DNA of 64,000 bases from Chitinophagaceae bacterium (GCA_023957155.1 JAMLHK010000004.1:248001-312000), one strand, 5' to 3'. Positions 52,824 to 61,814 are shown, counted from the stretch's first letter. Notes: generated by a model not told the origin, from the sequence alone. Program-made: numbers and translations.

Positions 52824-53633
52824 TTAATTGTTGTGGTAATATTTCTCTTTTATTTCAGGTATTAATGCAGATAGTTTTTTGATCCTCGTTTCATCGCTGG
52901 GGTGGGTGGATAAGAACTCGGGTACTTTATTTTTATTCATAGCTGCCATGCGTTGCCAAAAGGGAATAGCCTCCGCCGGATCATACCCGGCCATGGCCGC
53001 AAATATCAGCCCCAGCTTATCGGCTTCACTCTCCTGCATACGGCTGTTGGGCAGTGAAAAGGCAAGGTTGGCGCCTACCATGTATAAGCCGAGGAACAAA
53101 GCCTGGGTTTCCTGCTTTTTTTCTTTCAGCGCTTCCTGCAAAATCAGCCCTCCAAAATTAACAACCAACCCCTCACTCATACGTTCATTGCCATGCCGAG
53201 CTATGGCATGTGTAATTTCGTGACCCAACACTACTGCCAGTGCGTTCTCATTTTGTGTGACAGGCAACAACCCTGTATATACCACAACTTTGCCGCCCGG
53301 CATGCACCAGGCATTAATGGTAGTTTCGTTAATGGTGTTGTATTCCCATGCAAAATTTTTCAGGTCTTTGCTCATATTGTTTTGCTGCATATAATTTTCT
53401 ACAGCCTGCTGAATTTTGCGGCCGACCCTCGTTACCATTTGCGCCCGCTCATCGGTTTGTGAAAGGGTGGCGCTGTATCTTACCACCGAATCATATTCGG
53501 TGAGCGCCATTGCGGTTATCATGGCATCGGGCACTAAGTTCAGTTGCTTTCTCCCGGTAACGGGTACGGTTTTACACGATGCAGCCAGCAGAACCGCCAC
53601 AATCGTTAAAGAGAAAAAAAATGCTTTTTTCAT
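52824..53633 (-). CDS. M48 family metalloprotease lipoprotein (LoiP/BepA-like)
   Basis: A 269-residue protein started at MKKAFFFSL. The signal is of the lipoprotein type, with LLAASCKTVPVTGRKQL; this TGR-(K/R)Q-L block is conserved in M48 envelope proteases. The zinc motif HEITHAIARHGNERMSE is at about residue 150, and the third ligand Glu is in RMQESEADKLGL. Such enzymes degrade or assist outer-membrane proteins. It is part of the regulated cluster (operon behind operator O7), which supports an envelope-stress role for the regulon. Confidence 0.92.
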   Translation of the reverse strand: MKKAFFFSLTIVAVLLAASCKTVPVTGRKQLNLVPDAMITAMALTEYDSVVRYSATLSQTDERAQMVTRVGRKIQQAVENYMQQNNMSKDLKNFAWEYNTINETTINAWCMPGGKVVVYTGLLPVTQNENALAVVLGHEITHAIARHGNERMSEGLVVNFGGLILQEALKEKKQETQALFLGLYMVGANLAFSLPNSRMQESEADKLGLIFAAMAGYDPAEAIPFWQRMAAMNKNKVPEFLSTHPSDETRIKKLSALIPEIKEKYYHNN

Positions 53634-53650
53634 AAATAATACAAGCTGAT

Positions 53651-54022
53651 TTAACCCAGTTTTGAAAAAACCTTTTGCGCCTTTTCCCCGATAAGAGGAA
53701 TCGGTTTTTCTTCCCCGTTTATAGCGGCAATCAGGCCGATAATCCATAACACCAGCAGTGCTATATTCAGCCCCATAGAAAGGATTGTTATCAGCCAGCC
53801 GATATAAGGAACAAACAAAAACATGCTCTGAATAACATATACTCCCAGGGAAATGATCATAAGCAATAATGTTTGCCGAAGGTGGTAAATGGCAAATGCT
53901 GATTTATTGTTGCCATACATTACATAAGCTATTATCCATCCTATCGGAGTAAGATAGCTGATGATAGCAATGTTTTTACTTTCGCCGGTATTGGCCTGTT
54001 GAGGGTTGTTAGTGATGCTCAT
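53651..54022 (-). CDS. DUF4870/Tic20-like small membrane protein
   Basis: A 123-residue membrane protein started at MSITNNPQQ. Three to four hydrophobic segments, with the family features NIAIISYLTPIGWIIAYVMYG and AIYHLRQTLLLMII (the His/Arg/Gln motif), and a short basic tail. The family function is unknown. It heads the operon with the M48 protease and a lipoprotein, behind operator O7. Confidence 0.85.
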   Translation of the reverse strand: MSITNNPQQANTGESKNIAIISYLTPIGWIIAYVMYGNNKSAFAIYHLRQTLLLMIISLGVYVIQSMFLFVPYIGWLITILSMGLNIALLVLWIIGLIAAINGEEKPIPLIGEKAQKVFSKLG

Positions 54023-54123
54023 TAAATATTTTTTAAAAGGTGGTTGATGCAACTTCCAGCAAACGGGAAGTAGTTGTTTTGATAATTACCGGAGTAAAAG
54101 TATATTTAGAACTGAATGCGGGC

Positions 54124-54143
54124 AATCATAAAAAAACATGATT
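54124..54143 (-). promoter_or_regulatory. Candidate operator O7 (operon 54022 to 52320)
   Basis: Arms AATCAT and ATGATT, perfect, with 8-base spacer AAAAAAAC. Minus-strand -7-like TACTTTTA (54095-54102) at 21 bp. Confidence 0.75.
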
Positions 54144-54164
54144 TTTCAGGATTGATTGCCAAAA

Positions 54165-54184
54165 AATCATTAAAAAGGATGATG
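54165..54184 (+). promoter_or_regulatory. Candidate operator O8 (kinase B)
   Basis: AATCAT-TAAAAAGG-ATGATG, right arm five of six. A plus-strand -7-like TTTATTTG (54206-54213) is 21 bp away, before the kinase gene at 54229. Confidence 0.7.
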
Positions 54185-54228
54185 GATAAAGTAGTTATTA
54201 CTGCTTTTATTTGCAATAACTTTCGAAC

Positions 54229-56169
54229 ATGAAAAAAACATTACTCATAATAGGAATGGGGATGGTATGTTTTTCCGGGCTGTCGCAGCCGGAAATAAAA
54301 AAAGACAGCCTGCTGAAGCTGTTGCCAGCCGTAAAAGATGATTCAACAAAAATCATATTGCTGCTCAAAGTAAGTGCAGTATATGCTACCAGGAATTTTG
54401 ACAGCGCCTTTTTATATATGAATAAGGCAAAGGATCTGGCGAAAGAAAAAAAAGTAAATACCTGCGATTTTTATATCAATACGGCGTTTGCAGAATATTA
54501 TTACTATCATAATGATTATAAAAATGCAATCACGTACGCTTTACAAAACCTGGCTATTGCAGAGAAAAACAATGATGATAGGCTACGGGCAAAAACTTAT
54601 AACAACCTGGCAGCAGTGTACAACCATTTTGGGAATTACAGGCAGGCTATTGATTATGCGTTAAAATGTCTTGCATTGTCCGAAAAAACGAAGGACAGCG
54701 CCAGTTTTCCCATTCGTAATCTTACGGCTTCCAATACCTACTATAATCTCAAACAATATCAAAAAACAATTTTATATTCCGGGAAGGCTATTGAATACGG
54801 GGAGCAATTCAACAATACCTATGCCGTAATGATGGGATTAAACAATATGGCCACAGCTTATACAGATCTGCATAAAATTGACAGTGGCATTTACCTTTAT
54901 AAAAAGCAACTGGATATTGCCCAAAAGGAAGAAGACCTTGTAAGTGCAACTTATGCCCTGATTAATCTTTCCTTTAATTACTTTCGAAATAATAATTTAC
55001 CTGAGGTAGAAAAGTATCTGGGAATATTGGATAAAATGGATGAGCAAATGCCTGATAAAAAAACTGTTGCAGAAATATATGCAGCTAAGTCGCTCGGGCA
55101 TATTTTAAGAAAAGAATACCAGCCTGCAAAAGCGCTATTAGACAGTGGTATTACTCTTGCTATAAAAGAAGAAGCCCAGGACGCCTTAGCAAACTTATAC
55201 AATACTTATTCAAAACTTTATTTTATTCAAGGCAGGATTAAAGAGGCGGAAGATTACGCATATAAATATGATTCGCTGCAAAGCGCTGCAAACCTGAAAG
55301 AACTGAATTTTTATATCAGTGATATGGAGGTTAAATATGAAACCGAAAAAAAGGAAGCGCAAATAAAACTTCAGCAACAGCAACTTCAACAAAAGATCAT
55401 CCAGAATTATTTGCTTATTGGTGGAGCTATTGCGTTATTATTGATTACATTGTTGGGATACCGCAACTACCGAAACCGTCAGAAGCTGCAACAGGTACGG
55501 ATTGACGAACTGGAAAAAGAAAAACAACTCACCGCCACGGAAGCAGTGCTGAAAGGGGAAGAACAGGAACGCACCCGCCTTGCAAAAGACCTGCATGATG
55601 GATTAGGCGGCATGCTGAGTGGCATTAAATACGCATTAAGCAACATGAAAGGGAATTTAATTATGACGCCGGACAATGCGCAGGCGTTTGAGCGCAGCAT
55701 GGATATGCTGGACAGCTCTATTAAGGAAATGCGCCGTGTAGCGCACAATATGATGCCGGAAGTGTTGGTACGTTACGGGTTAGACACTGCCCTGAAAGAG
55801 TTTTGCAGTGAAATTGACCATAGCGGCGTGATCCGTACCAGCTACCAGTCTATAGGCATGGACAAAGTAGCATTAGAACAAACCGTAGCTGTTACCATTT
55901 ACCGTATTGTGCAGGAATTAGTGAATAACGCTATTAAACATGCCCGGGCAAAAACTGCGCTGGTGCAAATGCATCATTTCGGGCAGGAAAAATTATTAGC
56001 TGTTACTGTGGAAGACGATGGTAAAGGCCTTGATGCTGCCGCATTGGAACAATCAAAGGGGATCGGGTGGAGCAATATCCGGAACCGGGTGGAGTTTTTG
56101 AAGGGAAAGATTGATATTAATTCAGCTCCCGGTAAAGGTACTTCCGTGCTGATCGAAATAAATATGTAA
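54229..56169 (+). CDS. TPR-sensor histidine kinase B (NarL/HisKA_3 type)
   Basis: A 646-residue paralogue of kinase A with the same layout: signal peptide (ends GLSQP), a TPR sensor of about 350 residues with different sequence, a coiled coil, one transmembrane segment (about 390-412) and a HisKA_3/HATPase_c transmitter. The phospho-His is again residue 456 (KDLHDGLGGMLSG), with QELVNNAIKHA and EDDGKGLD. Conserved output with divergent input implies two different signals feeding one output. The regulator gene follows after 24 bp, and operator O8 lies upstream. Confidence 0.93.
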   Translation: MKKTLLIIGMGMVCFSGLSQPEIKKDSLLKLLPAVKDDSTKIILLLKVSAVYATRNFDSAFLYMNKAKDLAKEKKVNTCDFYINTAFAEYYYYHNDYKNAITYALQNLAIAEKNNDDRLRAKTYNNLAAVYNHFGNYRQAIDYALKCLALSEKTKDSASFPIRNLTASNTYYNLKQYQKTILYSGKAIEYGEQFNNTYAVMMGLNNMATAYTDLHKIDSGIYLYKKQLDIAQKEEDLVSATYALINLSFNYFRNNNLPEVEKYLGILDKMDEQMPDKKTVAEIYAAKSLGHILRKEYQPAKALLDSGITLAIKEEAQDALANLYNTYSKLYFIQGRIKEAEDYAYKYDSLQSAANLKELNFYISDMEVKYETEKKEAQIKLQQQQLQQKIIQNYLLIGGAIALLLITLLGYRNYRNRQKLQQVRIDELEKEKQLTATEAVLKGEEQERTRLAKDLHDGLGGMLSGIKYALSNMKGNLIMTPDNAQAFERSMDMLDSSIKEMRRVAHNMMPEVLVRYGLDTALKEFCSEIDHSGVIRTSYQSIGMDKVALEQTVAVTIYRIVQELVNNAIKHARAKTALVQMHHFGQEKLLAVTVEDDGKGLDAAALEQSKGIGWSNIRNRVEFLKGKIDINSAPGKGTSVLIEINM

Positions 56170-56193
56170 GTTTATTGCTTTTTTGATTTCATA

Positions 56194-56808
56194 ATGAAAG
56201 CAAGCGTGTTCATAGTAGACGACCATTATATGGTGATTGAAGGCATCCGCTCATTATTGCAACATGAGAAGGATATCGAATGGATGGGTCATGCCACTAA
56301 TGCCGCATCCTGCCTCAGCTTTCTGAAACAGCAACAGCCTGATATTATATTAATGGATGTGAACCTTCCCGATATGAGCGGCATTGATCTGTGTAAAGCC
56401 GTAAGGCAGCAATACCCTTCGGTGTTTGTGCTGGGACTTAGCACCTTCAACCAGCAGGCTGTTATCCGCAATATGACGGACAATGGCGCATCGGGTTATG
56501 TATTAAAAAACGCGGATAAGGATGAATTAATGAATGCCATCAATACCGCACTGGCAGGTAAAACTTATTTTAGCCGGGAGGCGGCGGTTACGCTCAGCGA
56601 ATCTAACCGGGAAATACCGGTGATAACAAGAAGGGAAAAAGAAATATTGCAACTGATCGCGGGAGGGCTTACCAATACAGAAATAGCAGACCGGCTTTTT
56701 ATCAGCATCCCTACGGTAAATACCCATCGTAAAAGCCTGCTCGAAAAATTTGATGCGGCTAATACCGCTATGCTTATAGCGAAGGCTGCCAAAAGGGGAA
56801 TTTTATAG
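56194..56808 (+). CDS. NarL/LuxR-type response regulator B
   Basis: A 204-residue paralogue of regulator A: acidic pair D9-D10, phospho-Asp D55 in LMDVNLPD, and HTH ITRREKEILQLIAGGLTNTEIA with TVNTHRKSLLEKF. The last about 20 codons are almost the same at the nucleotide level in both copies, and so is the 100-bp non-coding flank. It is co-transcribed with kinase B. It is the likely DNA-binding factor for the eight palindromic operators. Confidence 0.95.
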   Translation: MKASVFIVDDHYMVIEGIRSLLQHEKDIEWMGHATNAASCLSFLKQQQPDIILMDVNLPDMSGIDLCKAVRQQYPSVFVLGLSTFNQQAVIRNMTDNGASGYVLKNADKDELMNAINTALAGKTYFSREAAVTLSESNREIPVITRREKEILQLIAGGLTNTEIADRLFISIPTVNTHRKSLLEKFDAANTAMLIAKAAKRGIL

Positions 56809-56909
56809 GACTGCGCCACTTTAAAATAAAGATATACAGCGAATGGGCCGTGGAAACGATCATTACCGTTGTTCCTTTTCGTAATTTCATGCCATAAACA
56901 CCTCTTGTA
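56809..56909 (+). repeat. 3' flank shared with regulator A (copy B)
   Basis: It matches 41648-41750 with about seven differences. The shared part ends within one or two bases of the first codon of the following hydrolase gene. Confidence 0.85.
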
Positions 56910-57698
56910 TTGGTTATTACACTTTTATATATCATTACCGGAATCATTGCAGTGAGCATCCTGCTTTACTTTGTCCAGGATCGTTTCATTTTTAAGCCGG
57001 AAAAGCTGCCTGCCGATTTCAGGTTTAAATATGATGCCCCGTTTAAAGAATTGTTTTTTGATATTTCACCCGGAGTCCGCATCAACGGGCTTCACTTTTA
57101 TGTAAAAGACCCGATGGGGCTTATTCTCTATTTCCATGGTAACACCAGAAGCATTAAGGGATGGGCTAAATATGCCAGGGATTTTTACCGGTATCAATAT
57201 GATGTGGTGCTGGTAGACTATCGCGGTTTCGGAAAAAGCACGGGCAAACGGAGCGAAGCAAAAATGCTCAGCGATATGCAATTCGTTTATTCCTGGCTTG
57301 CAAAACGCTATCCTGAAAATCATATACTCGTATATGGCAGAAGCTTAGGCAGCGGGTTTGCTACAAAGGTGGCTTCCGAAAACAGGCCCCGTTATCTTAT
57401 CCTGGATGCACCTTTCTTTAGTTTTCAAAAAGTGGTGGAAAGATTCTTACCTGTTCTTCCCGTAAAATATGTACTGCGGTACCGCCTCCGTACCAACAAA
57501 TGGATCAAGCGCGTAAACTGCCATACTTATATTATTCACGGAACCAAAGACAGGCTGATACCGATCCGTCACAGCGAAAAACTGCAAAAGCTTAATCCGC
57601 ATAAAATCACGTTGATCCGGATTACAGGGGGCGGGCATAATAATTTACCTTCGTTTGCCGAATACCATAATTTCATAAGGGATATTCTGAAATATTAA
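56910..57698 (+). CDS. Membrane-anchored alpha/beta hydrolase 1
   Basis: About 262 residues; a single N-terminal membrane anchor (ITLLYIITGIIAVSILLYF) then an alpha/beta hydrolase fold with ILYFHGNTRS (oxyanion loop), VLVDYRGFGKSTG, the nucleophile elbow GRSLGSGF (Ser), the acid in HGTKDRLIP and the His in GGGHNNLP. This is the BEM46-like type. No ATG is available near the 5' end; the best start is TTG at 56910, which lies at the edge of the repeat shared with 41648-41750. The true start may have been replaced. Substrate unknown. Confidence 0.85.
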   Translation: MVITLLYIITGIIAVSILLYFVQDRFIFKPEKLPADFRFKYDAPFKELFFDISPGVRINGLHFYVKDPMGLILYFHGNTRSIKGWAKYARDFYRYQYDVVLVDYRGFGKSTGKRSEAKMLSDMQFVYSWLAKRYPENHILVYGRSLGSGFATKVASENRPRYLILDAPFFSFQKVVERFLPVLPVKYVLRYRLRTNKWIKRVNCHTYIIHGTKDRLIPIRHSEKLQKLNPHKITLIRITGGGHNNLPSFAEYHNFIRDILKY

Positions 57699-57699
57699 T

Positions 57700-58533
57700 A
57701 TGGCAAACCAACTCCCGGTACACAAAAAGAAAAAATGGATGCGCTGGTTAAATATTGCCTTAGTTATATACCTGCTGGGCGGTGTTGCACTGTATGTATT
57801 GCAGGACTGGCTGCTCTTTCATCCCGAAGTAATGCAGCGCAACAAAAACTTTGACTTCCGCGCTCCTAACAGGGAAATTAACGTGGCAGTGAATGAAGAA
57901 AGCAACATCAACATAGTACAATTTATTACCAAAGACAGTATTCCCAAAGGCGTTGTATTATACTTTCATGGAAATCGCAAAAATATCAGCTGGTATGCCG
58001 GGTATGCTCCTCATTTTACATCTAACGGCTATGAAGTATGGATGATAGACTATCCCGGCTTTGGAAAAAGTACAGGCAGGCTTACCGAAAAAAGGCTATA
58101 TGATGATGCGCAACAATTATATACGATGGCCCGCTCCATATTTCCTGCCAACCGCATTATAATATACGGCAAATCTATGGGAACCGGGATCGCTTCCTGG
58201 TTAGCATCAAAAAAAAGCTGCAGGAACCTTATCCTGGAAACACCGTATTACAGCATGACATCGCTGGTGCAGCACTACGCACCCCTCTACCCCATAAGCA
58301 ACCTGCTCAAATATAAACTCCCTGTACATACCTATATAAGCCTTGTTAACGCCCCGGTCACTGTTTTTCACGGCACATCAGATAAGGTTATTCCATACGC
58401 CAATGCACACCGGTTAATTTCAGCCATGCATCCCAAAGACCGGTTCGTTACCATTGAAAACGGAGGTCATAATAACCTCAGCGATTACCCGCAGTTCTAT
58501 ACTGTTTTAGACAGTACCCTGCAAAATAAATAA
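57700..58533 (+). CDS. Membrane-anchored alpha/beta hydrolase 2
   Basis: A 277-residue paralogue of the preceding gene, starting one base after its stop, so the pair is co-transcribed. A basic start then one membrane segment (about 15-37), followed by VLYFHGNRKN, MIDYPGFGKSTG, nucleophile GKSMGTGI, DKVIP and GGHNNLSD. Both are anchored in the inner membrane with the enzyme domain probably on the outer side or in the cytoplasm; topology is not clear. Substrates unknown. Confidence 0.9.
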   Translation: MANQLPVHKKKKWMRWLNIALVIYLLGGVALYVLQDWLLFHPEVMQRNKNFDFRAPNREINVAVNEESNINIVQFITKDSIPKGVVLYFHGNRKNISWYAGYAPHFTSNGYEVWMIDYPGFGKSTGRLTEKRLYDDAQQLYTMARSIFPANRIIIYGKSMGTGIASWLASKKSCRNLILETPYYSMTSLVQHYAPLYPISNLLKYKLPVHTYISLVNAPVTVFHGTSDKVIPYANAHRLISAMHPKDRFVTIENGGHNNLSDYPQFYTVLDSTLQNK

Positions 58534-58538
58534 CCAGG

Positions 58539-59474
58539 TTATATGGCAAGGATATTAGCGCTTTTGTTTTTCCTGATTTTTTCGGGAACAGCCAGCAGAA
58601 TGGACTCACGCAGCGCATCTATAAGCCGCTTCTTTACAAAATCGCGCTGAACAACTATACTCACTTCCCGTACCGGTACGGGACTTTTAAATTTCCGGAT
58701 AAGTTGCAGTTGTTTTGCCGGCATATTCACGGTGGCCAGTTCAGGTATGATCGTAATGCCATCATTGACATCTACCATCCGTATCAGTGTTTCTATACTG
58801 CCGGTTTCATATTCAAAATGACTGCCTGTCCTGCTGCGTTTTCTTAATTCACAAAGATTTTCTATCTGCGACCGAAAGCAATGTCCTTCTTCTAAAAGCC
58901 ATAGTGTATTGGGATCTATATCCTGGGCCAGCACGTAATTTTTTTCGTAAAGTGTATTTTTCTTAGACACGTATACGAGCATCTCTTCATAAAAAAGAGC
59001 GTATTCCTTAATTCCTTTTTGCTGAAGCGGTGTTACCAGTATTCCCGCGTCTATTGTTCCTTCTTTCAGCGCATTAATAATTCCATCGGTGGTTATCTCG
59101 CTTATGATCAGTTTTGCCTTCTCATGCTTTTTGGTAAACTGCTGAATAAACAAAGGCAATAAATAAGGAGCCAGGGTAGGGATGATGCCTATCCGCAACT
59201 CACCGGTAAGCGTACCTTTCCTGTACTCAATCCATTCCAGGAGCGCCTCTTTCTGTATTAATATGTTCCGGGCATAATTTATCACGTCAATACCCAGCGC
59301 AGTGGGTATAACAGGTTGCCTGCTCCGGTCGAAGATCACTATTCCCAGCTCTTCCTCCAGCTTTTGGATCTGCATACTTAAAGTAGGCTGGGTAACATGG
59401 CAATAATCTGCGGCCAGCGTAAAATGCCGGCAGGTATCCAATGCCACTATATATTCTAATTGGGTCAAGGTCAT
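58539..59474 (-). CDS. oxyR: Hydrogen-peroxide sensor OxyR (LysR family)
   Basis: A 311-residue LysR-type regulator. The N-terminal HTH reads LTQLEYIVALDTCRHFTLAADYCHVTQPTLSMQIQKLEEELG. The redox-active cysteine pair is in EGHCFRSQIENLC; with the ATG at 59474 these are residues 199 and 208, the same numbers as in E. coli OxyR. The pair forms a disulfide on contact with peroxide, which switches target activation. A GTG start 6 codons upstream is rejected for that reason. No catalase or peroxiredoxin gene is adjacent in this window. Confidence 0.94.
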   Translation of the reverse strand: MTLTQLEYIVALDTCRHFTLAADYCHVTQPTLSMQIQKLEEELGIVIFDRSRQPVIPTALGIDVINYARNILIQKEALLEWIEYRKGTLTGELRIGIIPTLAPYLLPLFIQQFTKKHEKAKLIISEITTDGIINALKEGTIDAGILVTPLQQKGIKEYALFYEEMLVYVSKKNTLYEKNYVLAQDIDPNTLWLLEEGHCFRSQIENLCELRKRSRTGSHFEYETGSIETLIRMVDVNDGITIIPELATVNMPAKQLQLIRKFKSPVPVREVSIVVQRDFVKKRLIDALRESILLAVPEKIRKNKSANILAI

Positions 59475-59607
59475 CGTTACATCATTAAACACAATCCGGT
59501 CAGTAAGATAATCAATTTCTCAACGGGAGAAACCGGGGTTAAAGGACGATGCGGAAATACAAGGATGGATATCATACGCGCTAAAGAATCAGCGCGGTGT
59601 CCATACC

Positions 59608-61548
59608 TCATTCCGCCAGTGTTTGCAGGAGCTTTTCATTGATCTTTACCGGGTATTTTTTTTTTAAAGCGGTAAGCCATTTGTCCTCAAGCACCGCCTG
59701 GTAATCGTTGATGACCAGTCCCCTGGCTTCCTCAAAGCTCCGTTGCGCCGGTTGAGGGTTTACGCTTAAAATATACATGAAATTAGTAGAGCGGCTTGCC
59801 GGATCCGTTATTCGCTCCGTTATTTGCCCGGGACGGGTATGCCCTTTTTCCCCGGGGATCTGATCCAGCTCTAACCGGGCGGAATCTGCAATGATCTTTC
59901 CATTGGAGCTTTCTTCCAGGGTTCTCCATTTAGCCGCATAATGGTTGATATCTTTAACGATTACTCCGGCAGTTTCAGGATCGGATGTGGTAAAAAAAAT
60001 AACATTTGCGCTGGGACCCCAGGTATATTTTTCTCTATGTTGTTGATAATACGCTTCTAACCCTTTTTTATCTTTTGCCGCTTTATCCCAAACTTCCGAT
60101 TCCATGATGCCAAATAACTGGTTGCTTTCAGAAAACTCTGTTATCTGGTTGCGGAAATCTCTATTGTAGTCTTCAAGATGCAGCCGGTAATATGCCATTG
60201 CAGATGCCGCCACAAATTGTTTCATCATGTCCGGATAGGGCAACAGTCCTGTATTATTATTTTGAGAAGAACGAATAAACCCTAACCAGTCTTTTACCGT
60301 TATGTTTTCTTTATCGAAAGAAAATAACACCGTATGATCGGTTATATTTTTCTGAGACACCATACTATTGTTAATCAGAAAGGTATCCGTTAAACGCCAT
60401 AAAACAGCGTCCTGCTGAAATCGCTTTTTAAACCCGGTCTCTTTTATTATCCGGTCGGTAAACCGGTCGCGGGCAATCGCAATACGGGCATCCTGCACAA
60501 CCTCCCCTTTAAACAGATCTTCCGATCGCGTACTATCGGTGATTACCGGGATACGCCGGATACGCTTAACAATATGAATACCAAAAGATGTTTCAAACGG
60601 TTGGGATATATCCCCGTCTTTTTCCAAAGCAAAGGCCCTGCTTTCAAAAACAGGATCGTATGTGCCTATACCAAATTCCGGTATTACCCCCCCGGTGCGG
60701 TGTATATCTCTTTCCGAGCTGAACTGTTTTACCAGGGTAGAAAAATCACTTCCGTTTTGTAATGCCCGGTATAATGAATCGGCTAATTTTTTTTGTACCC
60801 GTATTTCATTTGCCGAAGCACCCGGGGTGTAAGCCAGGAGTATTTGCGCTGCTTCCATTTTACCCCAGGCGGGTCTTGTACCGGTTCTTTTAATTATATG
60901 ATACCCGGACTTACTTTTATAGGGTATGGAAAATGCACCCTCTCTAAGCGTATACGCTATGTTTTCCAACGCATAGGGCAACGAAAAAACGGTAATAAAG
61001 CCTATATCACCTTTATTTTTTTTCACCTCCGGATCGGATGAATATTTTTCTGCTATTGCGGAAAAGTCACGTCCGTTTCTTAATTCGGCATAAGCCTGCT
61101 GAATTTTTTCAAAAGCAGCCATCGTATCCGGGGAGGCCGGAGCATAAGAACCGGATAAATAGCCGGCATCAAAAGGAATAAATATATGAGAGAGCCGGAT
61201 ATTAACCTGGCTGCGCTGAAATGCTTCCACTGCTAGGTCGTGGATGATAACCGTATCCGTCATATAATCCGTTTCTATCTGCTGCCGGAAACTAAGAAGG
61301 TCTCTCTTCTGCTGGGGCAGGGTGTCCATTTTCCGATCCCTGGCAGCCTGCACTTTCAATTTAAAGGCAATGAAAAGATCAAGATATTCACGCAGCGACT
61401 GTTCATTGCCGCCGGAAGGGTTATTTTTATGATAGGCCCTTAAAAACTCATCTTTATCTACCTGGTGTTTACCATAGGTAAATAATACTTGTGCGGGAAG
61501 TAAATTCCCCATTGATACTAAGACAATTAGAAAAAGAAACTGTTTCAT
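59608..61548 (-). CDS. Parvulin-type peptidyl-prolyl isomerase (SurA/PpiD-like)
   Basis: A 646-residue exported folding factor. Signal peptide ends LPAQ. Two rotamase domains are visible: RLSHIFIPFDAG with EKYSSDPEVKKNKGDIGFI and GYHIIKRTGT (about 115-225), and a second with AAQILLAYTPG, FSSERDIHRTGGVIPEFG and FGIHIVKRIRR (about 230-345). The C-terminal part contains further helices and an ITDPASRSTNFMYILSVNP segment. It would help fold outer-membrane or secreted proteins in the periplasm. The N-terminal helix region resembles the SurA chaperone module. Confidence 0.9.
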   Translation of the reverse strand: MKQFLFLIVLVSMGNLLPAQVLFTYGKHQVDKDEFLRAYHKNNPSGGNEQSLREYLDLFIAFKLKVQAARDRKMDTLPQQKRDLLSFRQQIETDYMTDTVIIHDLAVEAFQRSQVNIRLSHIFIPFDAGYLSGSYAPASPDTMAAFEKIQQAYAELRNGRDFSAIAEKYSSDPEVKKNKGDIGFITVFSLPYALENIAYTLREGAFSIPYKSKSGYHIIKRTGTRPAWGKMEAAQILLAYTPGASANEIRVQKKLADSLYRALQNGSDFSTLVKQFSSERDIHRTGGVIPEFGIGTYDPVFESRAFALEKDGDISQPFETSFGIHIVKRIRRIPVITDSTRSEDLFKGEVVQDARIAIARDRFTDRIIKETGFKKRFQQDAVLWRLTDTFLINNSMVSQKNITDHTVLFSFDKENITVKDWLGFIRSSQNNNTGLLPYPDMMKQFVAASAMAYYRLHLEDYNRDFRNQITEFSESNQLFGIMESEVWDKAAKDKKGLEAYYQQHREKYTWGPSANVIFFTTSDPETAGVIVKDINHYAAKWRTLEESSNGKIIADSARLELDQIPGEKGHTRPGQITERITDPASRSTNFMYILSVNPQPAQRSFEEARGLVINDYQAVLEDKWLTALKKKYPVKINEKLLQTLAE

Positions 61549-61732
61549 TGACCATTATTAACTGTTCTCCGCTGATAGCTCCTCCTTTAACGTTTCAAAC
61601 CCGGTTCTATTGAGTTCAATTCACTCCTGCAAATTAAAGTAATTTGTTCCTCCCGCATTCATATTGTAGCTCTTACGGAAAGAAAATATAGGGTTAGTAT
61701 AAATTCAGACAGTATAAAATAATGTTGTTTTG

Positions 61733-61740
61733 TATCTTCG
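61733..61740 (+). promoter_or_regulatory. Probable -7 box of rny (TATCTTCG)
   Basis: One base from TAnnTTTG, 74 bp before the rny start. No convincing -33 box; a weak call. Confidence 0.35.
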
Positions 61741-61814
61741 TCCATTACAACTTGCTATGATTAATATGAACATAGGAAGAGAAAATATAAAAGAACAGTT
61801 TAAACTAAAAATTC

